Source of the DNA: an uncultured Gammaproteobacteria bacterium
Lineage (GTDB): Bacteria; Pseudomonadota; Gammaproteobacteria; Arenicellales; JAANXG01
Direction of reading: 5' to 3'
DNA: 64,000 nucleotides
NCBI GenBank assembly: GCA_947259175.1
Contig: CAMYKW010000015.1
Span: 33,579 to 97,578 of the forward strand
The translations under genes and the position numbers were made by a program. The notes beneath the pieces were generated by a model that was not told the DNA's origin, searched no databases, and saw only the letters and a program-made list of their open reading frames with translations. Of this stretch, positions 52,205 to 61,675 are shown in pieces (positions within the stretch are counted from its first letter, which is position 1; each line of letters opens with the position of its first letter).

Positions 52205-54076
52205 TCATTTGTATATTGCGTGTCCTTCGTACATATTGGCTATGTCCTCTTTGTGCTGCTCGAGAATCCGGGCGCGTTTGAGCTTGAGCGTGGGCGTCAT
52301 CAGGCCGTTGTCCACCGTCCACGGCGATGATATCGCGGTGGTCTTGCGAACACGCGCATAACCCGGGAAGTTGTGAATCTGCTTGCGGATGCGCTCGAGC
52401 AGGAACTGCTCGACTGTCTCACTGCCAAGCTGCGCCGGGTCATTGCCGTCAATATTCAGCCGCTTCGCCTCGAGCGCCCACAACGGTTGGTTCAACACCA
52501 CCAGCGCGGTCAGATAAGGCATCTGCTCGCCGATCACCAGGGACTGTTCAAACAACGCGTCTTCGGCAATCGCGCTTTCCATGTCCGCAGGCGGAACCTT
52601 TTCGCCATTGGCCAACACCAATATTTCTTTTATTCGGCCGATGATTGATATGAAGCCGTCCGCGTCGATTTTCGTCTGGTCACCGGAACGCAACCAGCCA
52701 TCCTTGTCCAGCACCTGTTCGGTGGCGGCCTCGTCGCGCCAGTAGCCCATCATGATATTCGCGCCCCGCGCGAGCAGTTCGTCGTTGTCGCCAATTTCGA
52801 CCTCGACCCCGTGCACCGGCAAACCGATGGTCTCCGGTCGGTTGCGTTCCAGGGTGTTGATACTGATACATGGACTGCTCTCGGTGAGACCGTAGCCCTG
52901 TATCAGATTGAGTCCCAGGGCGATGAACACCCGCGACACCGACGGCGGCAACGGCGCGCCGCCGACAACGGCCAGCCGCAGGCGGCCGCCAAGCAGTGCT
53001 CTAACCTTGCGCGCAACCAGCGCGTCCAGGATCGGCCACAATACGAAACGCCACTGCCAATTTCCGCGGCCCTGCAGATACTCGAATCGAGCCCAACCGA
53101 TGTCTACCGCGAGTTCGAATACGCGCCGCTTCCACGCCGGTCCGCGGCCGAGTTCCGCTTTCAGCTCGCTGTACATGCGCTCGAAGATCCGCGGCACGGT
53201 GATGATCCCGGTGGGCTTGATGGCAAGGAAATCTTCGGAAAGCCCGGGAATCGATCGGTTATAAACAACCGCGGCTCCTGCCATCATCGGTATGTAATAC
53301 CCAACGGTGCGTTCCAAGGTATGCGACAAAGGAAGAAACGACAACAGGATGTCGCTGGGCAACACCGCCACGCTGCGCAGGCCGCTGTACGCGTTCGACA
53401 CCATGTTTCGATGGGACAGCATCACACCCTTGGGCCGTCCGGTGGTCCCCGAGGTATAGACGATGCTCGCCAGGTCTTCCGGCGCGACGGCCTCCGGTTC
53501 AACGTCTTGCCGCGCCGTGATCCAGTCGTCCACCGGTCGCAGCAGATCGTCGGGGTGATCCGTCACCGGGCCGAGCACGACCACGCGTTTGAGCTTCGGC
53601 ACATCGCCCTCCGCGTGCAGCAACTCGCGCCACGCGTCCTCGGATTCCACCACCAGCAGCTTGGCGCCGGAATGCTGCAGGACGTAATTGACGTTGTCCG
53701 GCCGATCGGCCATATACAGGGGCACCACCACCAAACCCAGGCTCAACGCCGCCTGGTCGAAGATCACCCACTGGCGGCAATTGCGCAGCCGGATGGCGAC
53801 GCGGTCGCCCTTGCTCAATGACTCCGCTTTGAGCGCCGCGCGCCAGCGATCGACATCGCCGGCGGTGTCCGCCCAGCTGTAGTGGCGCCACACCCCGGCT
53901 TCCGGGTCGTATTCGCTGTACGCCCGCTTCTGCGGGTTACGGCGCACCCGCTCGCGAAACAGCGCATCCAGGGTCGCGGTGCCGGCAGGGGTGACCACGT
54001 CCACATCGTCACGTCCCGCCACCGCGTCGGGCGGATACACCGTGGCCTTGCGCATCTCAGGTTTAGCGCCGTGCAT
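52205..54076 (-). CDS. Long-chain acyl-CoA synthetase (AMP-forming)
   Basis: The ATG at 54076 gives 623 residues; a later ATG at 54055 is possible. The AMP-binding P-loop is YTSGTTGRPKGVMLSH, with GYGLTESSP and GRIKEILVLANGEKVPPADMES in the C-terminal part, and a catalytic Lys in TPTLKLKR. The sequence is of the long-chain FACS type (FadD15-like), about 600 residues. It activates fatty acids to acyl-CoA. It follows the FadE-like gene by seven bases. Confidence 0.93.
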   Translation of the reverse strand: MHGAKPEMRKATVYPPDAVAGRDDVDVVTPAGTATLDALFRERVRRNPQKRAYSEYDPEAGVWRHYSWADTAGDVDRWRAALKAESLSKGDRVAIRLRNCRQWVIFDQAALSLGLVVVPLYMADRPDNVNYVLQHSGAKLLVVESEDAWRELLHAEGDVPKLKRVVVLGPVTDHPDDLLRPVDDWITARQDVEPEAVAPEDLASIVYTSGTTGRPKGVMLSHRNMVSNAYSGLRSVAVLPSDILLSFLPLSHTLERTVGYYIPMMAGAAVVYNRSIPGLSEDFLAIKPTGIITVPRIFERMYSELKAELGRGPAWKRRVFELAVDIGWARFEYLQGRGNWQWRFVLWPILDALVARKVRALLGGRLRLAVVGGAPLPPSVSRVFIALGLNLIQGYGLTESSPCISINTLERNRPETIGLPVHGVEVEIGDNDELLARGANIMMGYWRDEAATEQVLDKDGWLRSGDQTKIDADGFISIIGRIKEILVLANGEKVPPADMESAIAEDALFEQSLVIGEQMPYLTALVVLNQPLWALEAKRLNIDGNDPAQLGSETVEQFLLERIRKQIHNFPGYARVRKTTAISSPWTVDNGLMTPTLKLKRARILEQHKEDIANMYEGHAIYK

Positions 54077-54083
54077 GCACCGT

Positions 54084-56531
54084 TCAGGCGGCGCGATCGG
54101 CGGCATCGCCGAGTTGCCGTTCGCCGGGCGCGAACGCGTCCACCATGATCACCTGGCGCGTGGCCCGGTGCGCGTCGACCAGCGCTGCGGCGTCGCCCTC
54201 ATTAATTACGTCTTGCTCGATTAATTGTTTGAGCCAATCTGCCAACGCGACGTGCGGCGGTTGCTCGACGCGGGCATCACGCAGCTTGCGCCGCGCCGGA
54301 TCCGCGGCCAGCACCTTGGCGAGACCGACATCCAGCCGGCCGAGGACGTCGTCGGGGTCGTCGTTGAGGTAAATACCCGCGGTCAGCCGGTCGCGGGTGG
54401 CGGACGGTTGCTGCAACAGCTGCGCGACCTGGTGGCCCAGGTGATCCCCAGGCAGGGCATGGCGACGTCCCAGTGGAAATATCAACCCACGCAGCACCCA
54501 ACCCAAACCGCGCAGCGGGAAGTTGCGCAACACGCCGTCCAGCGCCTGCTGAATTTGATACCGGCAGTATTCACATGACCACGCCACCAGGGGAAGGTCC
54601 TCGCTCGGGCGTCCAGTGTCCTGAAATCGTTTCAGCACCGCCGACGCGATGAATAAGTAGCTCAATGCATCGGCGAACCGCCCGGACAGCTTTTCCTTGC
54701 GTTTGAGCGCGCCGCCCAGAATCAGCAGGGTCACATCGGAGAGAAACGCAAACGCCGCGCTGTAACGGGACAGGTCGCGATAGTAGTCCGCCTCCGGCCC
54801 GTCGACGGTCGCCGGGGTCAACCGCCGCGACACGCCATACACAAACGCGCGCGCCGCGTTGGTCACGCTGAAGCCGAAGTGACTGAACAGTGCGTGGTCG
54901 AACTGCTCGGCCCCGGTCTCGGCATCCGGATCGGACGCCGCGCTGATTTCCTGCAGCAGGTATGGATGGCAACGCATCGCCCCCTGCCCGAAAATGATCA
55001 TGCTGCGGGTGAGGATGTTGGCCCCCTCCACGGTGATGGCGATGGGGATCTGCTGATAGCCGCGCGCCAGATAGTTGCTCGGCCCCATGCAGATACCTCG
55101 CCCGCCGTGAACATCCATGGCGTCATTGATCACCTGACGGGCGCCCTCGGTGAGATGATATTTTACGATTGCCGAGATCACCGATGGTTTTTCTCCCAGC
55201 ATCAGGCTTGACGCGGTGAGCAGCCGCGCCGCGTCCATCATGTAGGTCAGACCGCCGATTCTCGCCAGCGCCTCTTCCACACCCTCGAACTTGCCGATCG
55301 GAACGTTGAACTGCTCGCGGATGCGCGCGTACGCGCCGGTGGTGCGCGCCGCCACCTTGGCGCCCGCGGTTCCCGAGGCGGGTAGCGAAATGCCGCGTCC
55401 GGCGGCCAGCGACTCCATCAACATACGCCAGCCTTTGCCCACCCACTCGCGGCCACCGATGACCCAGTCCATGGGGATGAACACGTCTCGGCCGCGGTTG
55501 GGACCGTTCTGGAACGCCGCATTCAAGGGATAATGACGCTCGCCGGTCTCCACGCCGGGGGTGTCAGCGGGCACCAGCGCACAGGTCATACCCAGGTCTT
55601 CCTCATCTCCCAACAGATGATCGGGATCGTAAGCCTTGAAAGCGAGGCCCAGCAGCGTGGCCACCGGTCCGAGGGTGATGTAACGCTTCTCCCAGGTCAC
55701 CCGCAGTCCGAGGACCTGTTCGCCCCGGTGCTCGCCACGGCACACGATACCGTAGTCGGGGATTGCACCCGCGTCCGATCCGGCGTCCGGATTGGTCAAC
55801 GCGAAGCATGGGATTTCCTCGCCCCGCGCCAGGCGTGGCAGGTAGTGGTCCTTCTGCGCCTCGGTGCCGTAATGCAACAGCAGTTCCGCCGGCCCCAGGG
55901 AATTGGGCACCATCACCGTCACTCCGGCGGTACCGCTGCGACTGGCCACCTTCATCACAATCGCCGAGTTCGCCAGTGGCGAGAATTCGTACCCTCCGTA
56001 TTTCTTCGGGATATTCAAACCGTAAAAGCGGTGCTCGGCGAGGAAATCCCAGATTTCACGCGGTAGATCGTTGAGTTCGTGGGTGATTTGCCAATCGTCC
56101 GCCATCCGGCACAAGGTCTCCACCGGTCCATCGAGGAATGCCTGTTCTTCGTCGCTGAGCCTGGGCACGGGCACCTGCTGCAGCTGTCGCCAGTCCGGGT
56201 CGCCCGAGAACAACTGGGCGTCCCACCACACGGTACCCGCCTCGATGGCCTCCCGCTCCGTGGACGAGATCGGCGGCAGCACGCGGCGGATGTAGCGCAG
56301 CATGGGACCGCTCACGAAACGCCGCCGCCACTGCGGCAGGTTCAGCGGCACGGCGATCACCAGGAACAACATCCACAGCAGCAGTCCGGCCGCAAACGAC
56401 AGGGCCCCGGCCAGGCTGAGCAGCACCAAGCCGGCGCCCAGGATCACGCTCCAGGTCTTGAACGAAGCACGCACCCTGGCGACGGCAACCAAGACACCGA
56501 AAACAATGGCGAGGGTTATGATCAGGCCCAT
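54084..56531 (-). CDS. fadE: FadE-type acyl-CoA dehydrogenase
   Basis: The 815-residue protein has two to three N-terminal hydrophobic segments (about 4-55), then an acyl-CoA dehydrogenase core (about 150-600) with FALTNPDAGSD, MDWVIGG and GGRGICMGPSNYLARGYQ, and the long C-terminal domain typical of E. coli FadE. It carries out the first step of beta-oxidation, with electrons passed to the quinone pool. It begins the fadE-acyl-CoA ligase-crotonase-lipase run on the minus strand, divergent from sufE. Confidence 0.95.
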   Translation of the reverse strand: MGLIITLAIVFGVLVAVARVRASFKTWSVILGAGLVLLSLAGALSFAAGLLLWMLFLVIAVPLNLPQWRRRFVSGPMLRYIRRVLPPISSTEREAIEAGTVWWDAQLFSGDPDWRQLQQVPVPRLSDEEQAFLDGPVETLCRMADDWQITHELNDLPREIWDFLAEHRFYGLNIPKKYGGYEFSPLANSAIVMKVASRSGTAGVTVMVPNSLGPAELLLHYGTEAQKDHYLPRLARGEEIPCFALTNPDAGSDAGAIPDYGIVCRGEHRGEQVLGLRVTWEKRYITLGPVATLLGLAFKAYDPDHLLGDEEDLGMTCALVPADTPGVETGERHYPLNAAFQNGPNRGRDVFIPMDWVIGGREWVGKGWRMLMESLAAGRGISLPASGTAGAKVAARTTGAYARIREQFNVPIGKFEGVEEALARIGGLTYMMDAARLLTASSLMLGEKPSVISAIVKYHLTEGARQVINDAMDVHGGRGICMGPSNYLARGYQQIPIAITVEGANILTRSMIIFGQGAMRCHPYLLQEISAASDPDAETGAEQFDHALFSHFGFSVTNAARAFVYGVSRRLTPATVDGPEADYYRDLSRYSAAFAFLSDVTLLILGGALKRKEKLSGRFADALSYLFIASAVLKRFQDTGRPSEDLPLVAWSCEYCRYQIQQALDGVLRNFPLRGLGWVLRGLIFPLGRRHALPGDHLGHQVAQLLQQPSATRDRLTAGIYLNDDPDDVLGRLDVGLAKVLAADPARRKLRDARVEQPPHVALADWLKQLIEQDVINEGDAAALVDAHRATRQVIMVDAFAPGERQLGDAADRAA

Positions 56532-56806
56532 AGCAAACCTCCTTTACCGGCAACAGACCGGCGGCGTTCGGTAATGCTGACAATGTTCTCATCGCCGCAC
56601 TCGGCAATGCACTTAAAATTTTGTTGCATGTGTTTCACGTCTTTAATCTGCCGGGGCGGTTATCCCGATTTCACCGTGACCTGCCGATGATTATAGCTTC
56701 GGCGCCGACAGTCATAGCCGGCATAGCCGGGAAAGTTATAATCTAATCTTGACTATTTTACTAGGTTTTATTACTCTACGTCATTCGCCACTATGTTCTT
56801 TGCACC

Positions 56807-57283
56807 ATGCCCGACAACCGTTCACAGATCGCCGACATTGCCGAGGCGTTCGAGTTTCTGGGCGACTGGGAACAGCGTTACCAGTATCTCATCGAACTCG
56901 GCGAACGCCTGCCGGCGATGGACGCCGTTCACAAAACCAATGCCAGCCAGGTCCACGGCTGCGTCAGCAACGTATGGCTGATCGCCGAACGGGACGAGGA
57001 CAATCCGTCGGCTTTGCGCATTTATGGCGACAGCGATAACAGTACGGTGCGCGGCCTGGTGGCCATCCTGCTGGCGATGTACTCGGGGCAAGCGGCGGAG
57101 AAGATCGTGGCGATGGACGCGGACCGGCTATTCGATGAGCTCGGTCTGTACGATCATCTGAGCCCGACCCGCCATGTCGGCGTGTACGCCATGGTAGAAA
57201 AGATCAAGTGCCTGGCCCGTGACTACGCAATCACGCCGGAAGACCGGGCACCGCTCGAGGCGCGCGAACCTTTAAACACCTGA
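56807..57283 (+). CDS. sufE: SufE cysteine desulphurase activator
   Basis: The 158-residue protein has Cys52 in the loop QVHGCVSNVW that accepts sulphur from SufS. The length and the ISxxDAVHKTN.SQVHGC pattern match SufE. No sufS gene is adjacent. It is divergent from fadE. Confidence 0.92.
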   Translation: MPDNRSQIADIAEAFEFLGDWEQRYQYLIELGERLPAMDAVHKTNASQVHGCVSNVWLIAERDEDNPSALRIYGDSDNSTVRGLVAILLAMYSGQAAEKIVAMDADRLFDELGLYDHLSPTRHVGVYAMVEKIKCLARDYAITPEDRAPLEAREPLNT

Positions 57284-57374
57284 ACCCAAGGACAAAGGCG
57301 CACATCTGGCCCGCTCGATAGCGCCGGCGTCGACGGCACAAGCGGCATTCCCCAGGACCAGCGGGTAAGGCGAT

Positions 57375-58010
57375 TCAATCACCCAATTCGTCCAAGATTC
57401 CTTTTGCGGTCGCCAGTTGTCGGCGGCGGTCAAACAGCAACTGCCAACGGCTGCCGCCCAGTTGCATCCACAGGAACGCTGAACGCACCCCCGCCAGTAA
57501 CACGGTCCTGACCTTATCCACGGTTTCCGGCTCGGCGAGATAGCCGTGTTCGCCTTGCACGATAATCTTCGGCCTCAACGTACTCAGTGTGTCCTTGTAT
57601 ATTTGCGCCAACCCGGCGTAAAGCTGTGATCGCGACGCGCCGTTATCGCCCGAGTATTCGTTCTTGATTTGATCGATGCGTTGCGCGACTTCAGCCGTCA
57701 TCGCGGCGTCCGATTCGAGCTTTCCCGCCAATTGCACAAGCTGCAGCACGTACCGCGCAATCTCGAATTCATTGTTCTTGGCCGGTCCACCGCTCATTTT
57801 TTCGCACAAGGTATCCAGCCCCACCCGTACTCCCGCCACGCCGCCGTAGATCGACACCGTATTGATGGAATCGGTGATGAGAATACTTCGCACACTGGCC
57901 TCCAGCGCGGCGTCATCGGCACGACCTTGCCGCGCCAGCTGTTGCGCCAGCTTTGCCGCCTGGCATACACCCGCCAATGCCAGCGTCTTGTCCCGCACCG
58001 TATCGTTCAC
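57375..58010 (-). CDS. hflD: HflD high frequency lysogenization protein homologue
   Basis: The 211-residue helical protein matches HflD: TLALAGVCQAAKLAQQLAR, TVSIYGGVAGVRVGL and GVRSAFLWMQLGGSRWQLLF. The family is typical of gammaproteobacteria and binds the phage CII protein in E. coli; its host role is unclear. It follows the zinc-dependent deacylase by seven bases on the same strand, instead of mnmA, its usual neighbour. Confidence 0.93.
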   Translation of the reverse strand: MNDTVRDKTLALAGVCQAAKLAQQLARQGRADDAALEASVRSILITDSINTVSIYGGVAGVRVGLDTLCEKMSGGPAKNNEFEIARYVLQLVQLAGKLESDAAMTAEVAQRIDQIKNEYSGDNGASRSQLYAGLAQIYKDTLSTLRPKIIVQGEHGYLAEPETVDKVRTVLLAGVRSAFLWMQLGGSRWQLLFDRRRQLATAKGILDELGD

Positions 58011-58016
58011 TGCCGC

Positions 58017-59030
58017 CTATATCCGCTGGTTCCCAAGCTCCGATTGAGGTAAGCGCTCCATCAGATAACACAAGCAATCCAATGAGATGATATCGCGATT
58101 TGTCGTCAACATCGCCGGCATCACCGGTTTTGCCGCCTGCAGATTATCACCGACGACTGTGAAATACTCGCGGTACACCTGCCGCCCGTCCGCATTTTGC
58201 ACATCCAGGCACTGTTGATCTCCGTTACGGACCCGGGCCAGGGACGTGCCGGGCTCCAGCTCGTGAAAATTGTACTGATCGATTTCATTCACGAGCTGCA
58301 GGTCGACGTCTTCCCCGAGAAACCCGTACGAACAGCAATCCCGCACCTTGACCACGGCGACGGTGTGAAAAAGATTCACCGGGTGCAACGGACGGCTGGT
58401 GAAGTCTGGTGTATGAAGACAAGTCTCCAGGAAACTGACCGTGCGTTCCACCCCGGCGGGATCACCCGGCAGGCCCGCCTCCAACGTTACCGATGGACAC
58501 ATACCGGAGAACGCCACCGTACACGTGGTATCCGGACACCGCGCGTAGACCACCGTATCCGAAAACAGCGCCGCGCATCCCAGATGATCGCTTCCGGGCT
58601 CGGCGATTATCGCGTAGTACGGATTCTTACCGGTGTTGTTGTGGATATCTATACAGGCAAAGACATCGCGTTCACGCATCGCCTCCAACACGGTGTGCGT
58701 CATTTCATGTTCCGCGCCGCTGGCATTGATCCAGATGCGATTGTAATCCCGTTGTCCCGGCAGCAGCCGTTTGCCGACACGCGCCGCTTCCACATTGCCG
58801 ACGAAGATCGAAATCGCACGGGGCAAAAGCAGCGATTGGTAACGCGCCAACAGTGTCTGCACCGCCAACAAGCCGGTGATTTCGTTGCCGTGCAAGAGAA
58901 TGGAAACGAACAGCGGGCGCGCCTGCTCTCCCGGCAAATGGATCAGGGTCGGACCGCCCAGTAGCGATTTCAGCTCCGCCGGGTAGGCTTGCAAAAACTC
59001 CTCGGGCAATTCTTCGCGAATGGTGAGCAT
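58017..59030 (-). CDS. Succinylglutamate desuccinylase/aspartoacylase-like zinc enzyme
   Basis: The 337-residue protein has zinc ligands His47 and Glu50 (LHGNE) and His130 (CIDIHNNTG), and Glu184 (VTLEAG) as the likely catalytic base. This is the M14 AstE/AspA type. No other ast genes are present, so its substrate is unknown. It is between an S9 peptidase and hflD, all on the minus strand with gaps of two to seven bases. Confidence 0.9.
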   Translation of the reverse strand: MLTIREELPEEFLQAYPAELKSLLGGPTLIHLPGEQARPLFVSILLHGNEITGLLAVQTLLARYQSLLLPRAISIFVGNVEAARVGKRLLPGQRDYNRIWINASGAEHEMTHTVLEAMRERDVFACIDIHNNTGKNPYYAIIAEPGSDHLGCAALFSDTVVYARCPDTTCTVAFSGMCPSVTLEAGLPGDPAGVERTVSFLETCLHTPDFTSRPLHPVNLFHTVAVVKVRDCCSYGFLGEDVDLQLVNEIDQYNFHELEPGTSLARVRNGDQQCLDVQNADGRQVYREYFTVVGDNLQAAKPVMPAMLTTNRDIISLDCLCYLMERLPQSELGNQRI

Positions 59031-59032
59031 GC

Positions 59033-60979
59033 TTACAGTTCAAGTATCCGGATATAAAAGCGGGTCTCCCGGGTCAACGCGTCGATGTTGGTGTTGTTGC
59101 CACGAAACCCATGTCCCTCGCCGGAATATTCCACGTATTCATGGGCAATATCGCGTTCCTCCAGCGCCGCCACCAGCTCCCGCGACAACGCGGGAGGCAC
59201 GACTTTGTCTTCCAGCCCCTGGAAAACAATCATCGGACTTCTCAGCCGATCCATATGATGGATCGGAGACCGTTGATAATACAGGCTATCCCGGCGCCGC
59301 GCGCGATGCGGTTCGAACACCTCGCCGATGAGGCCGTCGGTGTAGTGCAGCTCAAACTTGTGTGTCGTCTCAGCCAGCGTGACCAGATTGCCGATACCGA
59401 AATAGCACGCCCCGGCGTTGAAATGCGCCGGGAACATCGTCAACGCCTGCAGCACGGTATAACCGCCGGCGCTGCGCCCGCGAATGCAGACTTTGTTTGC
59501 GTCCACCAGCTCGCGTTGTTTCAGGTATTCGATACCATCGATGATGTCCGACACGTCGTACTCGCCCCAGTGGCCGAGCAGGGCCTGGCGGTAGCTGCGG
59601 CCGTGTCCGGTGCTGCCGCGGTGATTCACGTCCAGCACCGCAAAACCGATGGTGGTCCAATACTGCTTGGCGACGTCCAGGGTATGCACGCAGCGGGATG
59701 TCGGACCGCCATGCACCATCACCAACAGCGGTGGGCGCGCGTCGGCGGGTCCTTGAAAGTGAGAATTCTTGGGTGGATAGAAATACGCATAGGCCGTGCC
59801 GCCGTCGCGCGTCGGATAATTGATCGGTTGCGCAATACTGATGTCGTCCTCCGTCAGCAAGGTGTCCGCCGGCTTGAGGGATTGCAGCCGCCGATCCGCG
59901 GCGCTGAACTTCAGGATCGCCGCGGCGCGGGTGGTGGCGCGCGCCACCATGACGACATCGTCGCCGTCGTCGGCGCGTGACAGTTGCGTGAATCCATGGA
60001 ATTGCGGGCCGAGCCGCCGCGTTGCGCCATGCGCGTCTATGAGCACCAGCTCGTCGCCGGATCCGGATAAGCGCGAGGCGATCACCTCACCGTGGTTGAG
60101 AGGTACGTGGCGGGTTTCGCCGAATACCCAGTGGGGATAACCGTATTCGGCGGCATCCGCGGTCACCGCGCTCGTTACGCCGTCACGGTATTGGTACAGA
60201 TTCCAGTACTCGCCCTCGACACCGGCGCCTCCATCGCGGACAAAATACAAGGTCCCATCGGCGGCAAATGCGGCCTGGCACACCGATTGCCCGCTACCGC
60301 CGGCAATGCGGCGCGCATCAGTCAGCTCGGGCTCTTCATCGCGATGCGCGAGCGTACCCATCCACAGCTCGGATTCGTCCCAAGGCATGCGCGGATGGCG
60401 CCATTGCACCCACGCCAAACGGCGCCCGTTGGGGGTAACCGCCGGATTCGCATAGAAGTCGCAACCGTCGACGAGCACCACCGGATCGCGCCGGCCGTTT
60501 ACATCCAAGACGCCAAGAACGTTGCCGTTTTCGCGCCCCCGATGACCGCGCTCCCAAACGAATACCAAATAACGCCCGTCCGCGGTGAGCTGCAAATCGG
60601 CGTACATACCGAGGGAATCGTCGCCAAAATCCGCCGGCGTCAGCGCGACCGGCCGGGCCTCGCCGCGCAAGTCCTGTGCGTATATTCTTTGATCCTGGTA
60701 ATTACAGAAGTAGACCTTGCCGTTGGCTAGGGTGAAGCAACGCCCGCCGTATTCGTGCACCCGCGTGCGCACATTGTAATCCGCGGGCGTGAGGCAGGTT
60801 TCCGCGCCATCGGCGTCGCGCCGCATCAGGACCTGACGGCCGCCTTCCCCGGGCCTGGCCTCGAGCCAGTAGAGCGCGCCGCGATACCAGGCCGGGTAAG
60901 CCGGTGACGGGGATTTTTCGAATATCTGCCGGATGTCCACGGGACTCTTCCAGGTCCCGTAAGGTGCGGTACGCTGCAT
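59033..60979 (-). CDS. S9 family prolyl-oligopeptidase-like serine peptidase
   Basis: The 648-residue protein has an N-terminal beta-propeller (about 15-380) and a C-terminal hydrolase domain. The nucleophile is Ser503 in GRSAGG, with Asp591 (LEDKVVPP) and His623 (EGHGF). No signal peptide is seen, so it is likely cytoplasmic. It appears co-transcribed with the M14-type enzyme and hflD. Confidence 0.93.
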   Translation of the reverse strand: MQRTAPYGTWKSPVDIRQIFEKSPSPAYPAWYRGALYWLEARPGEGGRQVLMRRDADGAETCLTPADYNVRTRVHEYGGRCFTLANGKVYFCNYQDQRIYAQDLRGEARPVALTPADFGDDSLGMYADLQLTADGRYLVFVWERGHRGRENGNVLGVLDVNGRRDPVVLVDGCDFYANPAVTPNGRRLAWVQWRHPRMPWDESELWMGTLAHRDEEPELTDARRIAGGSGQSVCQAAFAADGTLYFVRDGGAGVEGEYWNLYQYRDGVTSAVTADAAEYGYPHWVFGETRHVPLNHGEVIASRLSGSGDELVLIDAHGATRRLGPQFHGFTQLSRADDGDDVVMVARATTRAAAILKFSAADRRLQSLKPADTLLTEDDISIAQPINYPTRDGGTAYAYFYPPKNSHFQGPADARPPLLVMVHGGPTSRCVHTLDVAKQYWTTIGFAVLDVNHRGSTGHGRSYRQALLGHWGEYDVSDIIDGIEYLKQRELVDANKVCIRGRSAGGYTVLQALTMFPAHFNAGACYFGIGNLVTLAETTHKFELHYTDGLIGEVFEPHRARRRDSLYYQRSPIHHMDRLRSPMIVFQGLEDKVVPPALSRELVAALEERDIAHEYVEYSGEGHGFRGNNTNIDALTRETRFYIRILEL

Positions 60980-61076
60980 GGAAACCGTTACTCAGATTTT
61001 GGTTTCCGATAATATGGAGTCAGGCGTCGGGTTTTGCAAAAAAATGACTGGCGCGGATGCCGAAGAGATTGAATCT

Positions 61077-61100
61077 CCCCGTGCTCACGCACGGGGTTTT
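61077..61100 (+). terminator. Terminator-like hairpin with T-run on the plus strand
   Basis: CCCCGTGC (61077-61084) and GCACGGGG (61089-61096) form an eight-base-pair stem with a four-base loop, followed by TTTTGTT. No plus-strand gene lies just upstream, so it either ends an unseen transcript or works in the other direction for the gene at 61195. The rest of 60980-61194 shows nothing recognisable. Confidence 0.55.
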
Positions 61101-61194
61101 GTTCCGCGGTAAACCGGATTGTCCAGGTGTGCGCGCCGTGCGCCGCGCTGCGCGCACACGCAATGGACTTGGTTACGGCGCGAAGCGGATCGGC

Positions 61195-61548
61195 TCAGTG
61201 ACGACCGCGCCGGTGGCCGCCCCAGCCGCGGCCATAACCGCGATGGGAGAAATGGCGGCGGTGACCAAATCGCCGGTGGCCACGATGCCCACGATGCCCG
61301 TAACGGTGACCCCAATGACGATGACCGCCACGGAAATGACGCCCGTATCCCGGTCCGCGATACGCGCGATGGCGGTGGCGATGCCTGGGATAATACCCGC
61401 CATAGTCATAGTAATGCAGGCCGCCGCCATAGAAGGGGTCCCCGAAATACATGCTGAATCCAAAACTGTCGGCACTGGCATCCGCCAACGGCAGCATCGT
61501 CAGAGCAAGGGTCGCCGCGGCAATCAGTGGCTTGATTCGCTTGTTCAT
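61195..61548 (-). CDS. Small secreted His/Gly/Arg-rich protein
   Basis: A strong ribosome-binding site (AAGGAG) precedes the ATG. The 117-residue protein has a signal peptide ending ASA at residue 26. The mature part is built of His, Gly, Arg, Tyr and Trp repeats (for example HRHWGHRYGHRGHRGH). A metal-binding or cell-surface role is possible. The antisense frame is also open because of composition, but it lacks a signal peptide. Confidence 0.75.
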   Translation of the reverse strand: MNKRIKPLIAAATLALTMLPLADASADSFGFSMYFGDPFYGGGLHYYDYGGYYPRHRHRHRAYRGPGYGRHFRGGHRHWGHRYGHRGHRGHRRFGHRRHFSHRGYGRGWGGHRRGRH

Positions 61549-61675
61549 GATCGCTCCTTCGCAGTGGGCGTCAGCCGTACATGTTGCGCGTATTGTATCG
61601 CCATCAAGCTGAACCGCGGCTGAACCCGAACTGAACGCCCGGGACTTATTGATCTACAATAAACAAATCATATTC

